DNA from: Flavobacterium amniphilum
Lineage (GTDB): Bacteria > Bacteroidota > Bacteroidia > Flavobacteriales > Flavobacteriaceae
Assembly: GCF_023634845.1 (NCBI RefSeq)
Contig: NZ_JAMLJL010000007.1
Coordinates: forward strand, 1 to 64,000
DNA: 64,000 nt
Reading direction: 5' to 3'
The notes beneath the pieces were generated by a model. It worked only from the letters and a program-made list of their open reading frames with translations, did no database searches and was not told where the DNA came from. Positions 17,695 through 26,603 of the stretch are shown here, in pieces. Position numbers and translations under genes: made by a program. Position 1 is the first letter of the stretch, and each line of letters starts with the position of its first letter.

Positions 17695-19173
17695 ATGATT
17701 GAAGAAGAATATATACGTCTGATTTTCGGATTGAAAATGAAACAGATGCGGACAGAAAAGAATCTGTCTTTATTCGGTTTGGCCAAAATAACCGGTTTAT
17801 CTAAATCGTATCTGAATGAAATTGAGAAAGGGAAGAAGTATCCGAAGCGCGATAAAATATTATTGCTGGCCGAAGCATTGGAATCGAATTACGATCATTT
17901 GGTTTCCTTAAAGCTGGATAAAAACCTGGCGCCAATCGGTGAAATCCTGCAATCAAACATATTAAAGGAGATTCCTTTGGAATTATTCGGAATAAAAGAA
18001 AGTGACTTAATTGATATCATTGCCGAAGCTCCGGTAAAGGTTAATGCCTTCATCAGCACGCTTTTTGAAATCGCCAAACATTACAATTTAACTCGGGAAA
18101 GTTTCTTTTTGGCGGCTTTACGTTCTTATCAGGAAGCAAACAATAATTATTTTGATGAAATAGAAAGCCAGGTAGAGAAGTTTGCTAAAGCATATTCAAT
18201 TGATTTGAACCAGAAATTATCCATACAGGAATTAGAAGAGATTTTGATCGAAGAGTATGGCTATACGATTAATAACGAGGAATTGTCACAACATAAGGAA
18301 TTGATTAATCTCCGTTCGGTTTTTGTACCTACTTCCAAAACGCTTCTGGTTTCTTCCGAAACAGATGAATCACAACGGATGTTTATCTATGCCAAAGAAA
18401 TTGCCTACAACTATCTGAATATTACCGATAGATTATACACGTTTTCATGGATTAAATTCGAACGTTTCGATCAGGTGCTGAATAATTTTCTGGCGTCTTA
18501 TTTTGCAGGCGCTTTACTGATTCCGAGGAAACCATTGGTTAAAAAACTAAAAACATTTTTTGAAAAGAAAACCTTTGATGCAAATGAATTTCAAAGTTTA
18601 ATCGCAGAATATACAGATTCACCCGAAACTTTTTACCAGCGCTTAACAAATATCCTTCCGAAGGATTTTAACCTTAAAAACTTATTCTTTTTACGTTTCA
18701 GTTATAAACCCGAGCGTAATGATATTAAGCTGACGAAAGAATTGCACATCACTAATTTACTGGAGCCGCATGCTAATGAAAGTTACGAGCATTACTGTAG
18801 AAGATGGATTTCGTTAAAAACCATAAAGGAAATCCCGCATATCGATGAAGAACATTTATTTGATACCCAGATTTCTTCGTATACACACAGCGGTGTGGAA
18901 TATTTTACGATGTCTTCGGCTACAAAAGATCCTTTTAGAAATGGCTATTACAGAAGTATTGGTTTTGGAATCATGATTACACCCAATTCTTCTTCGAAAA
19001 TAGCTTTTTTAAACGATGAAAATATAAAAAGAAGGGAAGTAGGAGTAACGTGTGAATCATGCAGAATTGCTGATTGTGCCGAAAGAGTGGCACCACCCAA
19101 AACAGTTGAGAAAAAAGTCAGATTCTCCCAAACCGATGAAGTGGTTCAGGGAATATTTGAAAAATATAAATAA
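17695..19173 (+). CDS. XRE/ScfR-family regulator, likely of the glyoxylate shunt
   Basis: 492 aa. Residues about 8-70 form a Cro/C1 helix-turn-helix (LSLFGLAKITGLSKSYLNEIE). The middle holds an ImmA/IrrE-like segment and the C-terminal half matches the short-chain-fatty-acid-sensing ScfR (DUF2083) layout seen in RamB and MccR-type regulators, ending with a cysteine cluster CESCRIADC. Family members sense acyl-CoA compounds and control acetate and propionate metabolism. Divergent placement from aceB-aceA with a shared palindrome makes control of the shunt likely. Confidence 0.88.
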   Translation: MIEEEYIRLIFGLKMKQMRTEKNLSLFGLAKITGLSKSYLNEIEKGKKYPKRDKILLLAEALESNYDHLVSLKLDKNLAPIGEILQSNILKEIPLELFGIKESDLIDIIAEAPVKVNAFISTLFEIAKHYNLTRESFFLAALRSYQEANNNYFDEIESQVEKFAKAYSIDLNQKLSIQELEEILIEEYGYTINNEELSQHKELINLRSVFVPTSKTLLVSSETDESQRMFIYAKEIAYNYLNITDRLYTFSWIKFERFDQVLNNFLASYFAGALLIPRKPLVKKLKTFFEKKTFDANEFQSLIAEYTDSPETFYQRLTNILPKDFNLKNLFFLRFSYKPERNDIKLTKELHITNLLEPHANESYEHYCRRWISLKTIKEIPHIDEEHLFDTQISSYTHSGVEYFTMSSATKDPFRNGYYRSIGFGIMITPNSSSKIAFLNDENIKRREVGVTCESCRIADCAERVAPPKTVEKKVRFSQTDEVVQGIFEKYK

Positions 19174-19174
19174 T

Positions 19175-19205
19175 AAAAAAGCCGCTCAAATGAACGGCTT
19201 TTTTT
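19175..19205. terminator. Terminator, bidirectional
   Basis: AAAAAGCCG pairs with CGGCTTTTT around a 10-nt loop with A and T runs on either side, between the convergent regulator and ndk genes. Confidence 0.85.
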
Positions 19206-19221
19206 ATAATTGTATGTTGGA

Positions 19222-19641
19222 TTAGAACATTTCTCTTCCTGCAAAGTGGAAAGCACCTTCGATAGCTGCATTCTCATCAGAGTCAGAACCGTGAACCGCA
19301 TTTTCTCCAATTGAAGTAGCGTATTTTTTACGGATTGTACCTTCAGCTGCATCAGCAGGATTAGTAGCACCGATTAAAGTACGGAAATCTTCAACAGCGT
19401 TATCTTTTTCCAAGATAGCAGCTACGATTGGACCTCTTGTCATGAATTCTACTAATTCACCGAAGAATGGTCTTTCAGAGTGAACTGCGTAAAATTGCTG
19501 AGCATCAGCCACAGTTAATTGCGTTAATTTTAAAGAAACGATTCTGAAACCACCTTCAGTAATCATGTTTAAAATTCCACCGATGTTTCCTTTTTCAACC
19601 GCATCCGGTTTGATCATAGTAAAAGTTCTATTACTTGCCAT
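19222..19641 (-). CDS. ndk: Nucleoside diphosphate kinase
   Basis: Exchanges gamma-phosphates between NTPs and NDPs. 139 aa, normal length. It begins [20 protein letters not shown], has [18 protein letters not shown] in the middle and the catalytic-histidine signature [12 protein letters not shown] near residues 115-126. A minus-strand TACTTTTG (19672-19665) is its likely -7 element. Confidence 0.98.
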   Translation of the reverse strand: MASNRTFTMIKPDAVEKGNIGGILNMITEGGFRIVSLKLTQLTVADAQQFYAVHSERPFFGELVEFMTRGPIVAAILEKDNAVEDFRTLIGATNPADAAEGTIRKKYATSIGENAVHGSDSDENAAIEGAFHFAGREMF

Positions 19642-19664
19642 TTTTTCCTTTTTTAATTTGCGTG

Positions 19665-19672
19665 CAAAAGTA
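19665..19672 (-). promoter_or_regulatory. Putative -7 element for ndk
   Basis: On the minus strand the sequence is TACTTTTG, an exact TAnnTTTG match 24 bp before the ndk start. Confidence 0.5.
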
Positions 19673-19713
19673 TAACTTTTTAATCAATCTGAAAGAAAAG
19701 TTTTAATGATATT

Positions 19714-20535
19714 TTAGTTAATTGTTCTGGCTAATCGAAATCCGTAAAACTCGTTTGTTTTGTTTGGATCGGTACTGATTCTGTTTGCTGTTCTCAGGTA
19801 ATTTTCCTGACTGTCCCATGAACCGCCACGCACTGCTTTTTTCTCACCACGGATCGGTCCTCTCGGATTATTCCCGTCTTCGGTTTTATAGTAATCTTTA
19901 TTATACCAGTCCCAGCACCATTCCCATACGTTTCCGCTCATGTCATGAATACCTAATTCATTTGGTAATTTTGTTCCTACTGCATGTGGTTTTTTCTCAC
20001 TGTTCTTAATCCACCAGGCAATGTCATTTGAATTATTGGAACCGGCAAATACGCTTCCTTTAGATTTATTTCCGCCTTTGGCTGCAAATTCCCATTCTGC
20101 TTCCGTCGGTAAACGGTAACCATCAACTGTGAAATCACATTTTACATTTGGACCAACCATAGTATAGGCAGGTTTAAGTCCTTCAATTTTACTTAACCAA
20201 TTGCAGTATTCAATAGCTTCAAACCAGGTAATGTCTGTAACCGGATTGTTGTCGTTCCATCCCCATGTTGGGGCAACAGGCATTTTTTTCTTATTTTTTT
20301 TACAATAATCCTTCCATTCCCAAACGGTAACCTCCAGTTTGTTGATTTCAAAGGCATTTAGTTTAACTTCGTGTTGTTTTTGTTCGTCGTTTTCAGCAAT
20401 CCGGTTATCATCTTTTGAGCCCATCATAAATGTTCCCCCGCTAACTTTCACCATCTCAAGTACAGGATTCCCCAATCTGTAAAATGAAAGTAGTGTAAAT
20501 GATACAGCACCGATGATTAGTAGTTTTTTTAACAT
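19714..20535 (-). CDS. Formylglycine-generating-enzyme-fold (SUMF1/GldJ-like) exported protein
   Basis: 273 aa with an N-terminal signal or anchor (LLIIGAVSFTLLSFYRL). The FGE-sulfatase fold follows: GGTFMMGS near 35, VTDITWFEAIEYCNWLS near 95, DGYRLPTEAEWEFAAKGG near 140, SGNVWEWCWDWY near 205 and AVRGGSWDS near 240. In Bacteroidetes this fold appears in GldJ and GldK (gliding) as well as in many uncharacterised proteins; true FGE catalytic cysteines are not evident. Minus-strand TACTTTTG at 20586-20579 is a likely -7 element. Confidence 0.88.
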   Translation of the reverse strand: MLKKLLIIGAVSFTLLSFYRLGNPVLEMVKVSGGTFMMGSKDDNRIAENDEQKQHEVKLNAFEINKLEVTVWEWKDYCKKNKKKMPVAPTWGWNDNNPVTDITWFEAIEYCNWLSKIEGLKPAYTMVGPNVKCDFTVDGYRLPTEAEWEFAAKGGNKSKGSVFAGSNNSNDIAWWIKNSEKKPHAVGTKLPNELGIHDMSGNVWEWCWDWYNKDYYKTEDGNNPRGPIRGEKKAVRGGSWDSQENYLRTANRISTDPNKTNEFYGFRLARTIN

Positions 20536-20738
20536 AAGTTTGTTTGTTTGTTATAAAAATGATGTTTTAAATCGGGCGCAAAAGTATGTTTAAAAATGAG
20601 TTATGTTAAATTTTGATAATTAAAATCGATAAAAGGTGAAAAATATCCGTTAATATGATATGATTATTGAAAAATCATCAATTGTAAGTTAAGATTTACA
20701 GATTGGAATTCTAAAATCTGTACTTGAATTTGATAAAA

Positions 20739-22448
20739 TCAAAAGTATTGTTTTTTTTCAATCACAAAGTTTTCCAAAACTAAAACATCAAGTGATGTTT
20801 CTTCAAAAAGGGCTATTGCATGTTCCGGTGTTTCCACCATTGGCATGCCACGTCTGTTTAAGCTGGTGTTTAGAAGTACTGCTATTCCTGATTCTTTTTC
20901 AAAATATCCGAGAAGATTATAGAACCGTTCATTCCATTGTTTGTTAACAGTTTGTACTCTGGCTGAGCCATCCTCATGCGTTGTGTTTTGGAGTATGTCG
21001 CTATATTTTTTACGGGTTTTATCTACTAAAATCATATAGGGACTGTTTCTTCCTTTTTCAAAATATTCGGATACTTTTTCTTCTCTTACAGCCGGGGCAA
21101 AAGGTCTGAAGTCTTCTCTGAATTTAATGTTACGGTTGATATGCTGTTTCATGCCTTTTATGCCGGGATGTGCTAAAATACTGCGTCTTCCCAATGCTCT
21201 TGGGCCAAATTCCGATTCAGCATGAAACCAAGCCATTGTCTTTCCTGAATTAATAGCTGAAGCACAATGTTTTAATAATTCATCTTCCAGTTGAAAATGA
21301 CTTATTTTGAAATTATCATAATGCGCTGCCTGAATTGCTTTTTCAATGTCTTTTTCAATATATTTTTTTCCAAAACAAGTTGACTCGTTGTGTTGAAATT
21401 TAGGCATTTTTAAATGATGGAGCCAGCCATAAAAAGCACATCCCAATGCTAATCCGTTATCAGCGGCTGCAGGTTCCCAATAGATGTTTTGCGCTAATTG
21501 GGCATCTTGCAGTTTGGCATTGGCGACTGCGTTTAAAGCCACACCACCCGAATAACAAAGATTCGGATGGGAAAAAAGAGAATAGCGGCTTGTTATGCAT
21601 TTTAAAATAGCGCTTTCAACTTGTTCCTGAGCCCATTTTGCAACATCTGCATAATAGGAAAAATGTTCCTTGAAATAGTCATATCCTTTTGAAGGATTTT
21701 TTAAAAATGCTTTCCAGTCTTGACTAACATATAAATTTTGATTTTCAAAGTAAAAAGCCTCCATGTTAAATACTCCGGTTTTTCCATATGGAGCCAATCC
21801 CATGAGCTTACCTACATCGTCCATGTTTCCAAAAACATAATGACTGACAGCAGCATAAAAACCGCCAATCGAATGACAGGTTGTAGGAAGTGATAACATG
21901 TCTTTTTGGGATTCGGCCATCGGACTGAAGTCTTTATAAATGGTTTTTAATCCTTGTCCGTCATAATAATAGAAACTGTCTTTCTCACAAAGCATTTCAT
22001 TAGTAGCCAAAAAATGCTCCGGGATATTGCATTTTTCCTCGGGATTTAATGCTAAATACTGCTCGAGCGGACTTCCGCATCCGTCAATGACCATAACGGC
22101 ACATTCGTCAAAAGGGGAAGTGCCAATTGCACTGTAAGCATGCGCAAGGTGATGGGAAATAGTAATGATTTCAGGATTAGGCCGTTCTGCAAAAATCCGT
22201 TTGCCTTTAAAACGGTCCCGGGAAGGAATAGTGAAGTTTTCACATTGTACCACTAAACTAATATCGTCAATGGTAATATTTTCGGCATCCAGACAATATT
22301 GAATGGCTACTGTGTCGTTGCCTCCATCATGTTTTATACGTGTAATGCGTTCTTTTTCAATGGCTACGCAAATTTTTCCGTCTTTTAGTAATACTGCTGA
22401 ACCGTTGTGGGATAATCCTGTCCCCAGTATGTAAATTGGCTTATTCAT
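20739..22448 (-). CDS. NodU/TobZ/CmcH-family O-carbamoyltransferase
   Basis: 569 aa. The N-terminal Kae1-like domain has GLSHNGSAVLLKDGKI near residues 11-26, ISHHLAHAYSAIG near 97-109 with metal-ligand histidines, and VIDGCGSPLEQY. The C-terminal YrdC-like half has FHAESEFGPRALGRRSI near 395-411 and NREDFRPFAPAV-type sequence. The family transfers a carbamoyl group from carbamoyl-phosphate, through carbamoyl-AMP, to a hydroxyl of a sugar or natural product. No sugar-nucleotide or natural-product genes adjoin it, so the acceptor is unknown. Confidence 0.92.
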   Translation of the reverse strand: MNKPIYILGTGLSHNGSAVLLKDGKICVAIEKERITRIKHDGGNDTVAIQYCLDAENITIDDISLVVQCENFTIPSRDRFKGKRIFAERPNPEIITISHHLAHAYSAIGTSPFDECAVMVIDGCGSPLEQYLALNPEEKCNIPEHFLATNEMLCEKDSFYYYDGQGLKTIYKDFSPMAESQKDMLSLPTTCHSIGGFYAAVSHYVFGNMDDVGKLMGLAPYGKTGVFNMEAFYFENQNLYVSQDWKAFLKNPSKGYDYFKEHFSYYADVAKWAQEQVESAILKCITSRYSLFSHPNLCYSGGVALNAVANAKLQDAQLAQNIYWEPAAADNGLALGCAFYGWLHHLKMPKFQHNESTCFGKKYIEKDIEKAIQAAHYDNFKISHFQLEDELLKHCASAINSGKTMAWFHAESEFGPRALGRRSILAHPGIKGMKQHINRNIKFREDFRPFAPAVREEKVSEYFEKGRNSPYMILVDKTRKKYSDILQNTTHEDGSARVQTVNKQWNERFYNLLGYFEKESGIAVLLNTSLNRRGMPMVETPEHAIALFEETSLDVLVLENFVIEKKQYF

Positions 22449-22503
22449 TCTTCGATTTTGTTCAATCGAAAGTTATAAATAATCTTTTGATTTGATAATT
22501 GAA

Positions 22504-24093
22504 TTATAAAATCAATATGGAAAATTTTTGTTCTAACGGATTTAGTCCAGTCAGTAACTTTGAAATCAGTAATGCTCCACTTTCAATATAAAATTCAGAA
22601 AAATTTTGTTTGCGCTCCTGTAATCCCTGATTGGGGAATAATTCGTTTTGAATCAATGAAATACGCTCTAACTGATCGGATAATATTCTTTTTTCAGCCT
22701 TAAGTAATCTTTTTTCTAAGTTTTCCAATCCTTTGATTTGTTTGACTTGCTGCGCCTGAACTGCTCCGGTAAAGGAAGGGTCAGTTTTTTTGGCGATATC
22801 GTTTAATACTGTAAATTGTTGTCTCAAAAATGCTTTCTGCTCAGAAAAATCAATAGTAAGGTTTGATAATTCTTTTGTTTTGGTATTGATTAAATCCTGC
22901 TGTTTCGTGAATAAATCACCCCAGCTTAATTCCAGTTTATCAATTTTCTGTACTTGCTTTTCAGATGCAATCAATACGGAATTCCGTACCAACAAAATAG
23001 GGAAGGTGATATTGTTACTTTCAAAATTGGATCTTAATTGTAACCAATACGCAATTTCCCCGCCGCCGCCAATATAACATAAATTGGGAAGGATTACTTC
23101 CTGATATAACGGACGTAAAATAACATTCGGACTGAATTTCTCCGGATGATTCTCCAGTTCAGTCAGTATTTCACTCTCGGAAAACTTAATTTGTGTATTG
23201 TTAACACTATATTCTCCTTTCTCAAATACAATGCGTTCACGGAGTTTGTCTTCTATGTAAAACAAATTGATTTCTCTCGGATTGACCTGAATGTCATAAT
23301 TTTTCAGTTTTTCATTAGTTTCGGAAACTTTTTGAAAAGAAAGTTGCTCTGTCAATTCTCTTTTTACAAAAGGAGCAAACAGTTTTTTTAAGTTAACATC
23401 ATCTCCGTCAATAATAACCAAACCTTCTTCTTTGAATAATTCATTGGCGATAAAACGGGTAGCGTCAGTTAAAGTTTCATGCTCCAAATACGCTTTTCTG
23501 AACAATTCTTTCAAATAAGCGGCATTGTCACCAATCCCCAATTCTTTCTCAAACTGGGTATATACTTCATCAAGTCCATCGGTAGTTAATCTTCCAACCG
23601 GGCCACTACTGGCTTTGTTCCATTTTATCTTGGTATTCCTGAAAGTGAAATGGTTGATTTCATCAAAATCATGATCTTCAGTTGCCATCCAATAAACCGG
23701 GACAAAATTATAATCTGGGTGTTTGGCTTTTAACTGTCTGGACAAATTAATCGTGGAAACAATTTTATAGATAAAATATAACGGACCCGTAAATAAATTC
23801 AACTGGTGACCGGTGGTAATCGTGAATGTATTTGTTTCTTTTAAGAGCTCGATATTGTGTAATGAATCTTCAGATAAAACAATTTTTTTGTTCTGTTGCA
23901 AAAGGCTTTCAACTAAAACAACTCTGTTTTCAACAGGGAAATTGCTCTTCTTCTCTTCAATTTGTGAAAGAAAATTCCCAATATCGGGGAATCGGTGGTA
24001 TAACGACTGTAACTCAGGTTTCCGGTCTAAATAATCAACAATAAGTTTTGAGAAATATCCTGAATTCTGGTAGTTAATACAGTCGGTTGGCAT
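22504..24093 (-). CDS. bshC: Bacillithiol biosynthesis cysteine-adding enzyme BshC
   Basis: 529 aa. BshC adds cysteine to GlcN-malate in the last step of bacillithiol synthesis. Conserved pieces are VENRVVLVESLLQQNKKI, TTGHQLNLFTGPLYFIYKI near 95-113, VYWMATEDHDFDEI near 132-145, and a C-terminal coiled coil near 400-490. Its presence suggests the cell uses bacillithiol as its thiol. bshA and bshB are not in the window, as is usual for unlinked bsh genes. Confidence 0.95.
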   Translation of the reverse strand: MPTDCINYQNSGYFSKLIVDYLDRKPELQSLYHRFPDIGNFLSQIEEKKSNFPVENRVVLVESLLQQNKKIVLSEDSLHNIELLKETNTFTITTGHQLNLFTGPLYFIYKIVSTINLSRQLKAKHPDYNFVPVYWMATEDHDFDEINHFTFRNTKIKWNKASSGPVGRLTTDGLDEVYTQFEKELGIGDNAAYLKELFRKAYLEHETLTDATRFIANELFKEEGLVIIDGDDVNLKKLFAPFVKRELTEQLSFQKVSETNEKLKNYDIQVNPREINLFYIEDKLRERIVFEKGEYSVNNTQIKFSESEILTELENHPEKFSPNVILRPLYQEVILPNLCYIGGGGEIAYWLQLRSNFESNNITFPILLVRNSVLIASEKQVQKIDKLELSWGDLFTKQQDLINTKTKELSNLTIDFSEQKAFLRQQFTVLNDIAKKTDPSFTGAVQAQQVKQIKGLENLEKRLLKAEKRILSDQLERISLIQNELFPNQGLQERKQNFSEFYIESGALLISKLLTGLNPLEQKFSILIL

Positions 24094-24245
24094 GTTTTTT
24101 TATTTTTTGTAAAAGTACTAAATTGAGGTATTCAACGATTTTATTTTAACGTCTTATTATCATTTGGGGAAAAATATTTTGTAAGAAATTTGGAAATTTA
24201 AAAAAGTTTTCTAAAAATTTGTGCCGTAATAATTAACTCTTAAAA

Positions 24246-24394
24246 ACGAAGAAAAAATGTTTGTATTCAACTTAACATCTCAAAGCAATTCATCAGTACC
24301 TGGTGTCGCTTTTCTTCGTGGCTTATTTCAACCGTAGCGATTTAAATCAAAATATATGAAAAAGCCCGAAGACAATTAGTTTCGGGCTTTTTTG
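24246..24394 (+). ncRNA. Candidate structured leader or small RNA with terminator
   Basis: ACGAAGAAAA (24246-24255) is perfectly complementary to TTTTCTTCGT (24310-24319), making a 10-bp closing stem around 54 nt. A short frame at 24257-24337 (26 codons, MFVFNLTSQSNSS...) sits mostly inside it. A strong terminator hairpin follows at 24361-24394. The layout resembles a riboswitch or attenuator, or an independent small RNA. I do not recognise the family, and the peptide has no run of one amino acid as classic attenuators do. Confidence 0.45.
24361..24394 (+). terminator. Intrinsic terminator upstream of rtcB
   Basis: AAAGCCCGAA pairs with TTCGGGCTTT (10 bp, 10-nt loop) followed by TTTTG. It ends a transcript that starts upstream of rtcB, with no full gene before it on this strand. 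Confidence 0.8.
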
Positions 24395-24440
24395 TATATT
24401 CTAGATACTTCACAATTACTTCCCGGAAAACCGACTGTTA

Positions 24441-24489
24441 TTTATCCAAACGGATAAAATGATATGCCTGTTGCATTTGTCATCAGGCA
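24441..24489 (+). promoter_or_regulatory. Two tandem hairpins before rtcB
   Basis: TTTATCC-AAAC-GGATAAA (7-bp stem, 24441-24458) is followed by TGCCTG/CAGGCA (24465-24489, 13-nt loop). They lie 28 bp before the rtcB start, where an RNA element or a protein-binding site could control the operon. No TAnnTTTG promoter is evident in the gap. Confidence 0.35.
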
Positions 24490-24516
24490 CGTATTGAAAT
24501 TTTTAGCAACAAAATC

Positions 24517-25908
24517 ATGGGAAATAAATTATCAGGGAGAGACCTAATTCAATTGGGCTTCCCTAAAAATAACGCAATAAACATAGCCTTAGGGCAAATT
24601 AACAGATACAGAAAAAAAGAGAAGAAAGCGAGTATTCTAACCGAAGCCAAAGAAGTACTCTTAACACCTGAAAAGTTTAAAGGGCACGGAACCTGGGGAA
24701 AAGTAGCCGAAGGTTTAATCAATCCGGTGCAGGTAAGAATGCATCAATTGAACACAACCCGGGCACCGTTTTCCATTTTCGGGGAAAATGAAATCGACGA
24801 ACAGGCTAAATTCCAATTGTACGATGCATTGAAATTGCCCATCTCGGTTTCAGGCGCACTAATGCCTGACGCACATTCGGGTTACGGATTGCCAATCGGT
24901 GGTGTGTTAGCCACAGATAACGCAGTGATTCCGTATGGTGTTGGGGTCGATATCGGATGCCGTATGAGTTTGTCGGTATTTGATTTACCAGCTTCTTTTC
25001 TGAAAGGGAAAGACGATCAGTTAAAAGCAATCCTCAGCGAGCATACAAAATTCGGAATGACCGAAACACACAAAATCAAAGCAGATCACGAGGTGTTCGG
25101 CAGAAGTGAATTTCAGGATATTCCGCTTTTGAAAAGCTTGTTGGGAAAGGCTTACAAGCAACTGGGAACTTCAGGAGGCGGTAATCATTTCGTCGAATTC
25201 GGTGTCGTAAAGCTGGATACAGTTTTACCGGAATGGAAATTGGTTCCTGGTGAATACCTGGCGGTTTTGTCACACAGTGGTTCCCGCGGATTGGGCGCTA
25301 ACATTGCCAAGCATTATACTTACCTGGCAACAAAACAATGTCCGTTACCGAAGCAGGTACAGCATCTGGCCTGGCTTGACCTCAATACGCACGACGGTCA
25401 GGAATATTGGCTGGCTATGAACTTAGCCGGGGAATATGCAAAGGCATGTCACGATGATATTCACAGGCGTATCGCTAAAGCATTGAATAAACGCATCGTG
25501 ATGACGATCGAAAACCACCACAATTTTGCGTGGAAGGAAATGGTTAACGGTAAAGAATGTATCGTGCACCGCAAAGGAGCAACTCCGGCAAGTGAGGGCC
25601 AACTCGGAATCATTCCGGGTTCCATGACCGCACCGGGTTTTATCGTTCGCGGTAAAGGAAACGCTGAAAGTCTGAATTCTGCCTCACATGGCGCCGGCCG
25701 TTTGTTCTCAAGGGCAAAGTGCAAAGCAACATTCACACAAAGTGAGATTAAGAAGGAACTTCAAAAGCATGAAGTTCAGTTAATCGGCGGTAATATTGAC
25801 GAAGCACCAATGGCGTATAAGAACATCAACACGGTGATGGAATTGCAAAAAGAATTAGTTGAAGTAATGGGAACTTTCACACCCAAAATTGTGAGAATGG
25901 ATAAATAA
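24517..25908 (+). CDS. rtcB: RtcB-type RNA ligase
   Basis: 463 aa. RtcB joins 2',3'-cyclic phosphate or 3'-phosphate RNA ends to 5'-OH ends using GTP and Mn2+. Visible motifs are DAHSGYGLPIGGVLATD near residues 117-133, VGVDIGCRMS with the metal-binding Asp and Cys, SGGGNHFVEFG, LSHSGSRGLG, HRKGATPASEGQLGIIPGSM and the guanylylated-histidine loop SASHGAGRLFS. The gene is followed after 2 bp by prfH, the conserved partner of the RtcB2 group, which repairs ribosomal RNA rather than tRNA. Sequence here is visibly more GC-rich than the neighbouring genes, which suggests transfer. Confidence 0.96.
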   Translation: MGNKLSGRDLIQLGFPKNNAINIALGQINRYRKKEKKASILTEAKEVLLTPEKFKGHGTWGKVAEGLINPVQVRMHQLNTTRAPFSIFGENEIDEQAKFQLYDALKLPISVSGALMPDAHSGYGLPIGGVLATDNAVIPYGVGVDIGCRMSLSVFDLPASFLKGKDDQLKAILSEHTKFGMTETHKIKADHEVFGRSEFQDIPLLKSLLGKAYKQLGTSGGGNHFVEFGVVKLDTVLPEWKLVPGEYLAVLSHSGSRGLGANIAKHYTYLATKQCPLPKQVQHLAWLDLNTHDGQEYWLAMNLAGEYAKACHDDIHRRIAKALNKRIVMTIENHHNFAWKEMVNGKECIVHRKGATPASEGQLGIIPGSMTAPGFIVRGKGNAESLNSASHGAGRLFSRAKCKATFTQSEIKKELQKHEVQLIGGNIDEAPMAYKNINTVMELQKELVEVMGTFTPKIVRMDK

Positions 25909-25910
25909 AA

Positions 25911-26603
25911 ATGGACACTATCATACAAATAACAGCAGGGCGCGGACCTGCAGAATGCACTTGGGTTGTCGCCCAAGTGCTTAAAAAAGTGTTGGAAGAA
26001 GCACAGGATAACGGTTTGAACACATCGGTACTGTGCCGCGAAGCGGGATCTGAAAACGGTACGGTCGAATCGGCACTGGTTGCCATCGAAGGAAAGGAAG
26101 CAGCTGCTTTTGTTGTATCATGGAAAGGAACCATCCAATGGATCGGTCAAAGCCAGTTCCGCAAAATGCACAAACGCAAAAACTGGTTCATCGGAATTTT
26201 TGAAGTCAATAAACCGGATCAGTCGGTTATTCACGAAAAGGATATTCAATACCAAGCGATGCGCAGTAGTGGGGCAGGAGGCCAACATGTGAACAAAGTG
26301 AGTTCGGCCATCAGGGCTACGCACATGCCAACCGGAACTTCGGCGGTTGCCATGGATTCGCGTTCTCAACACCAGAATAAAAAACTGGCAAAAGAACGCT
26401 TGCTCGAAAAACTGGAAGTGGTCAATTTGGAACAAATCAAAAATGAGTTTCAAAAGCAATGGATGAACCAGATGCAAATCGAACGGGGAAATCCGGTGCG
26501 GACGTTCAAAGGAACCGACTTCAAAAAACAAAAGGAAGAAAAGAAAACCAAAACCGACCGACAGCGGTTTAAAAAAGAATTAAGAGATGAAATCTATAGA
26601 TAA
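25911..26603 (+). CDS. prfH: PrfH, release-factor-like rescue factor
   Basis: 230 aa. The class-I release factor catalytic domain carries GGQ at residues 123-125 in RSSGAGGQHVNKVSS, followed by the basic stretch SRSQHQNKKLAKERLLEKL. There is no stop-codon recognition domain of the RF1/RF2 kind; the N-terminal 100 residues are the PrfH-specific region. Published work on PrfH shows peptide release from ribosomes damaged in the 16S decoding centre, with RtcB2 re-ligating the cut. Overlaps the next gene by 17 bp. Confidence 0.95.
   Translation: MDTIIQITAGRGPAECTWVVAQVLKKVLEEAQDNGLNTSVLCREAGSENGTVESALVAIEGKEAAAFVVSWKGTIQWIGQSQFRKMHKRKNWFIGIFEVNKPDQSVIHEKDIQYQAMRSSGAGGQHVNKVSSAIRATHMPTGTSAVAMDSRSQHQNKKLAKERLLEKLEVVNLEQIKNEFQKQWMNQMQIERGNPVRTFKGTDFKKQKEEKKTKTDRQRFKKELRDEIYR

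Noticed and set aside
24257..24337. 26-codon leader peptide as a classic amino-acid attenuator
   Set aside because: No run of one amino-acid codon, and the downstream gene is not biosynthetic; kept only as part of an unassigned RNA candidate.
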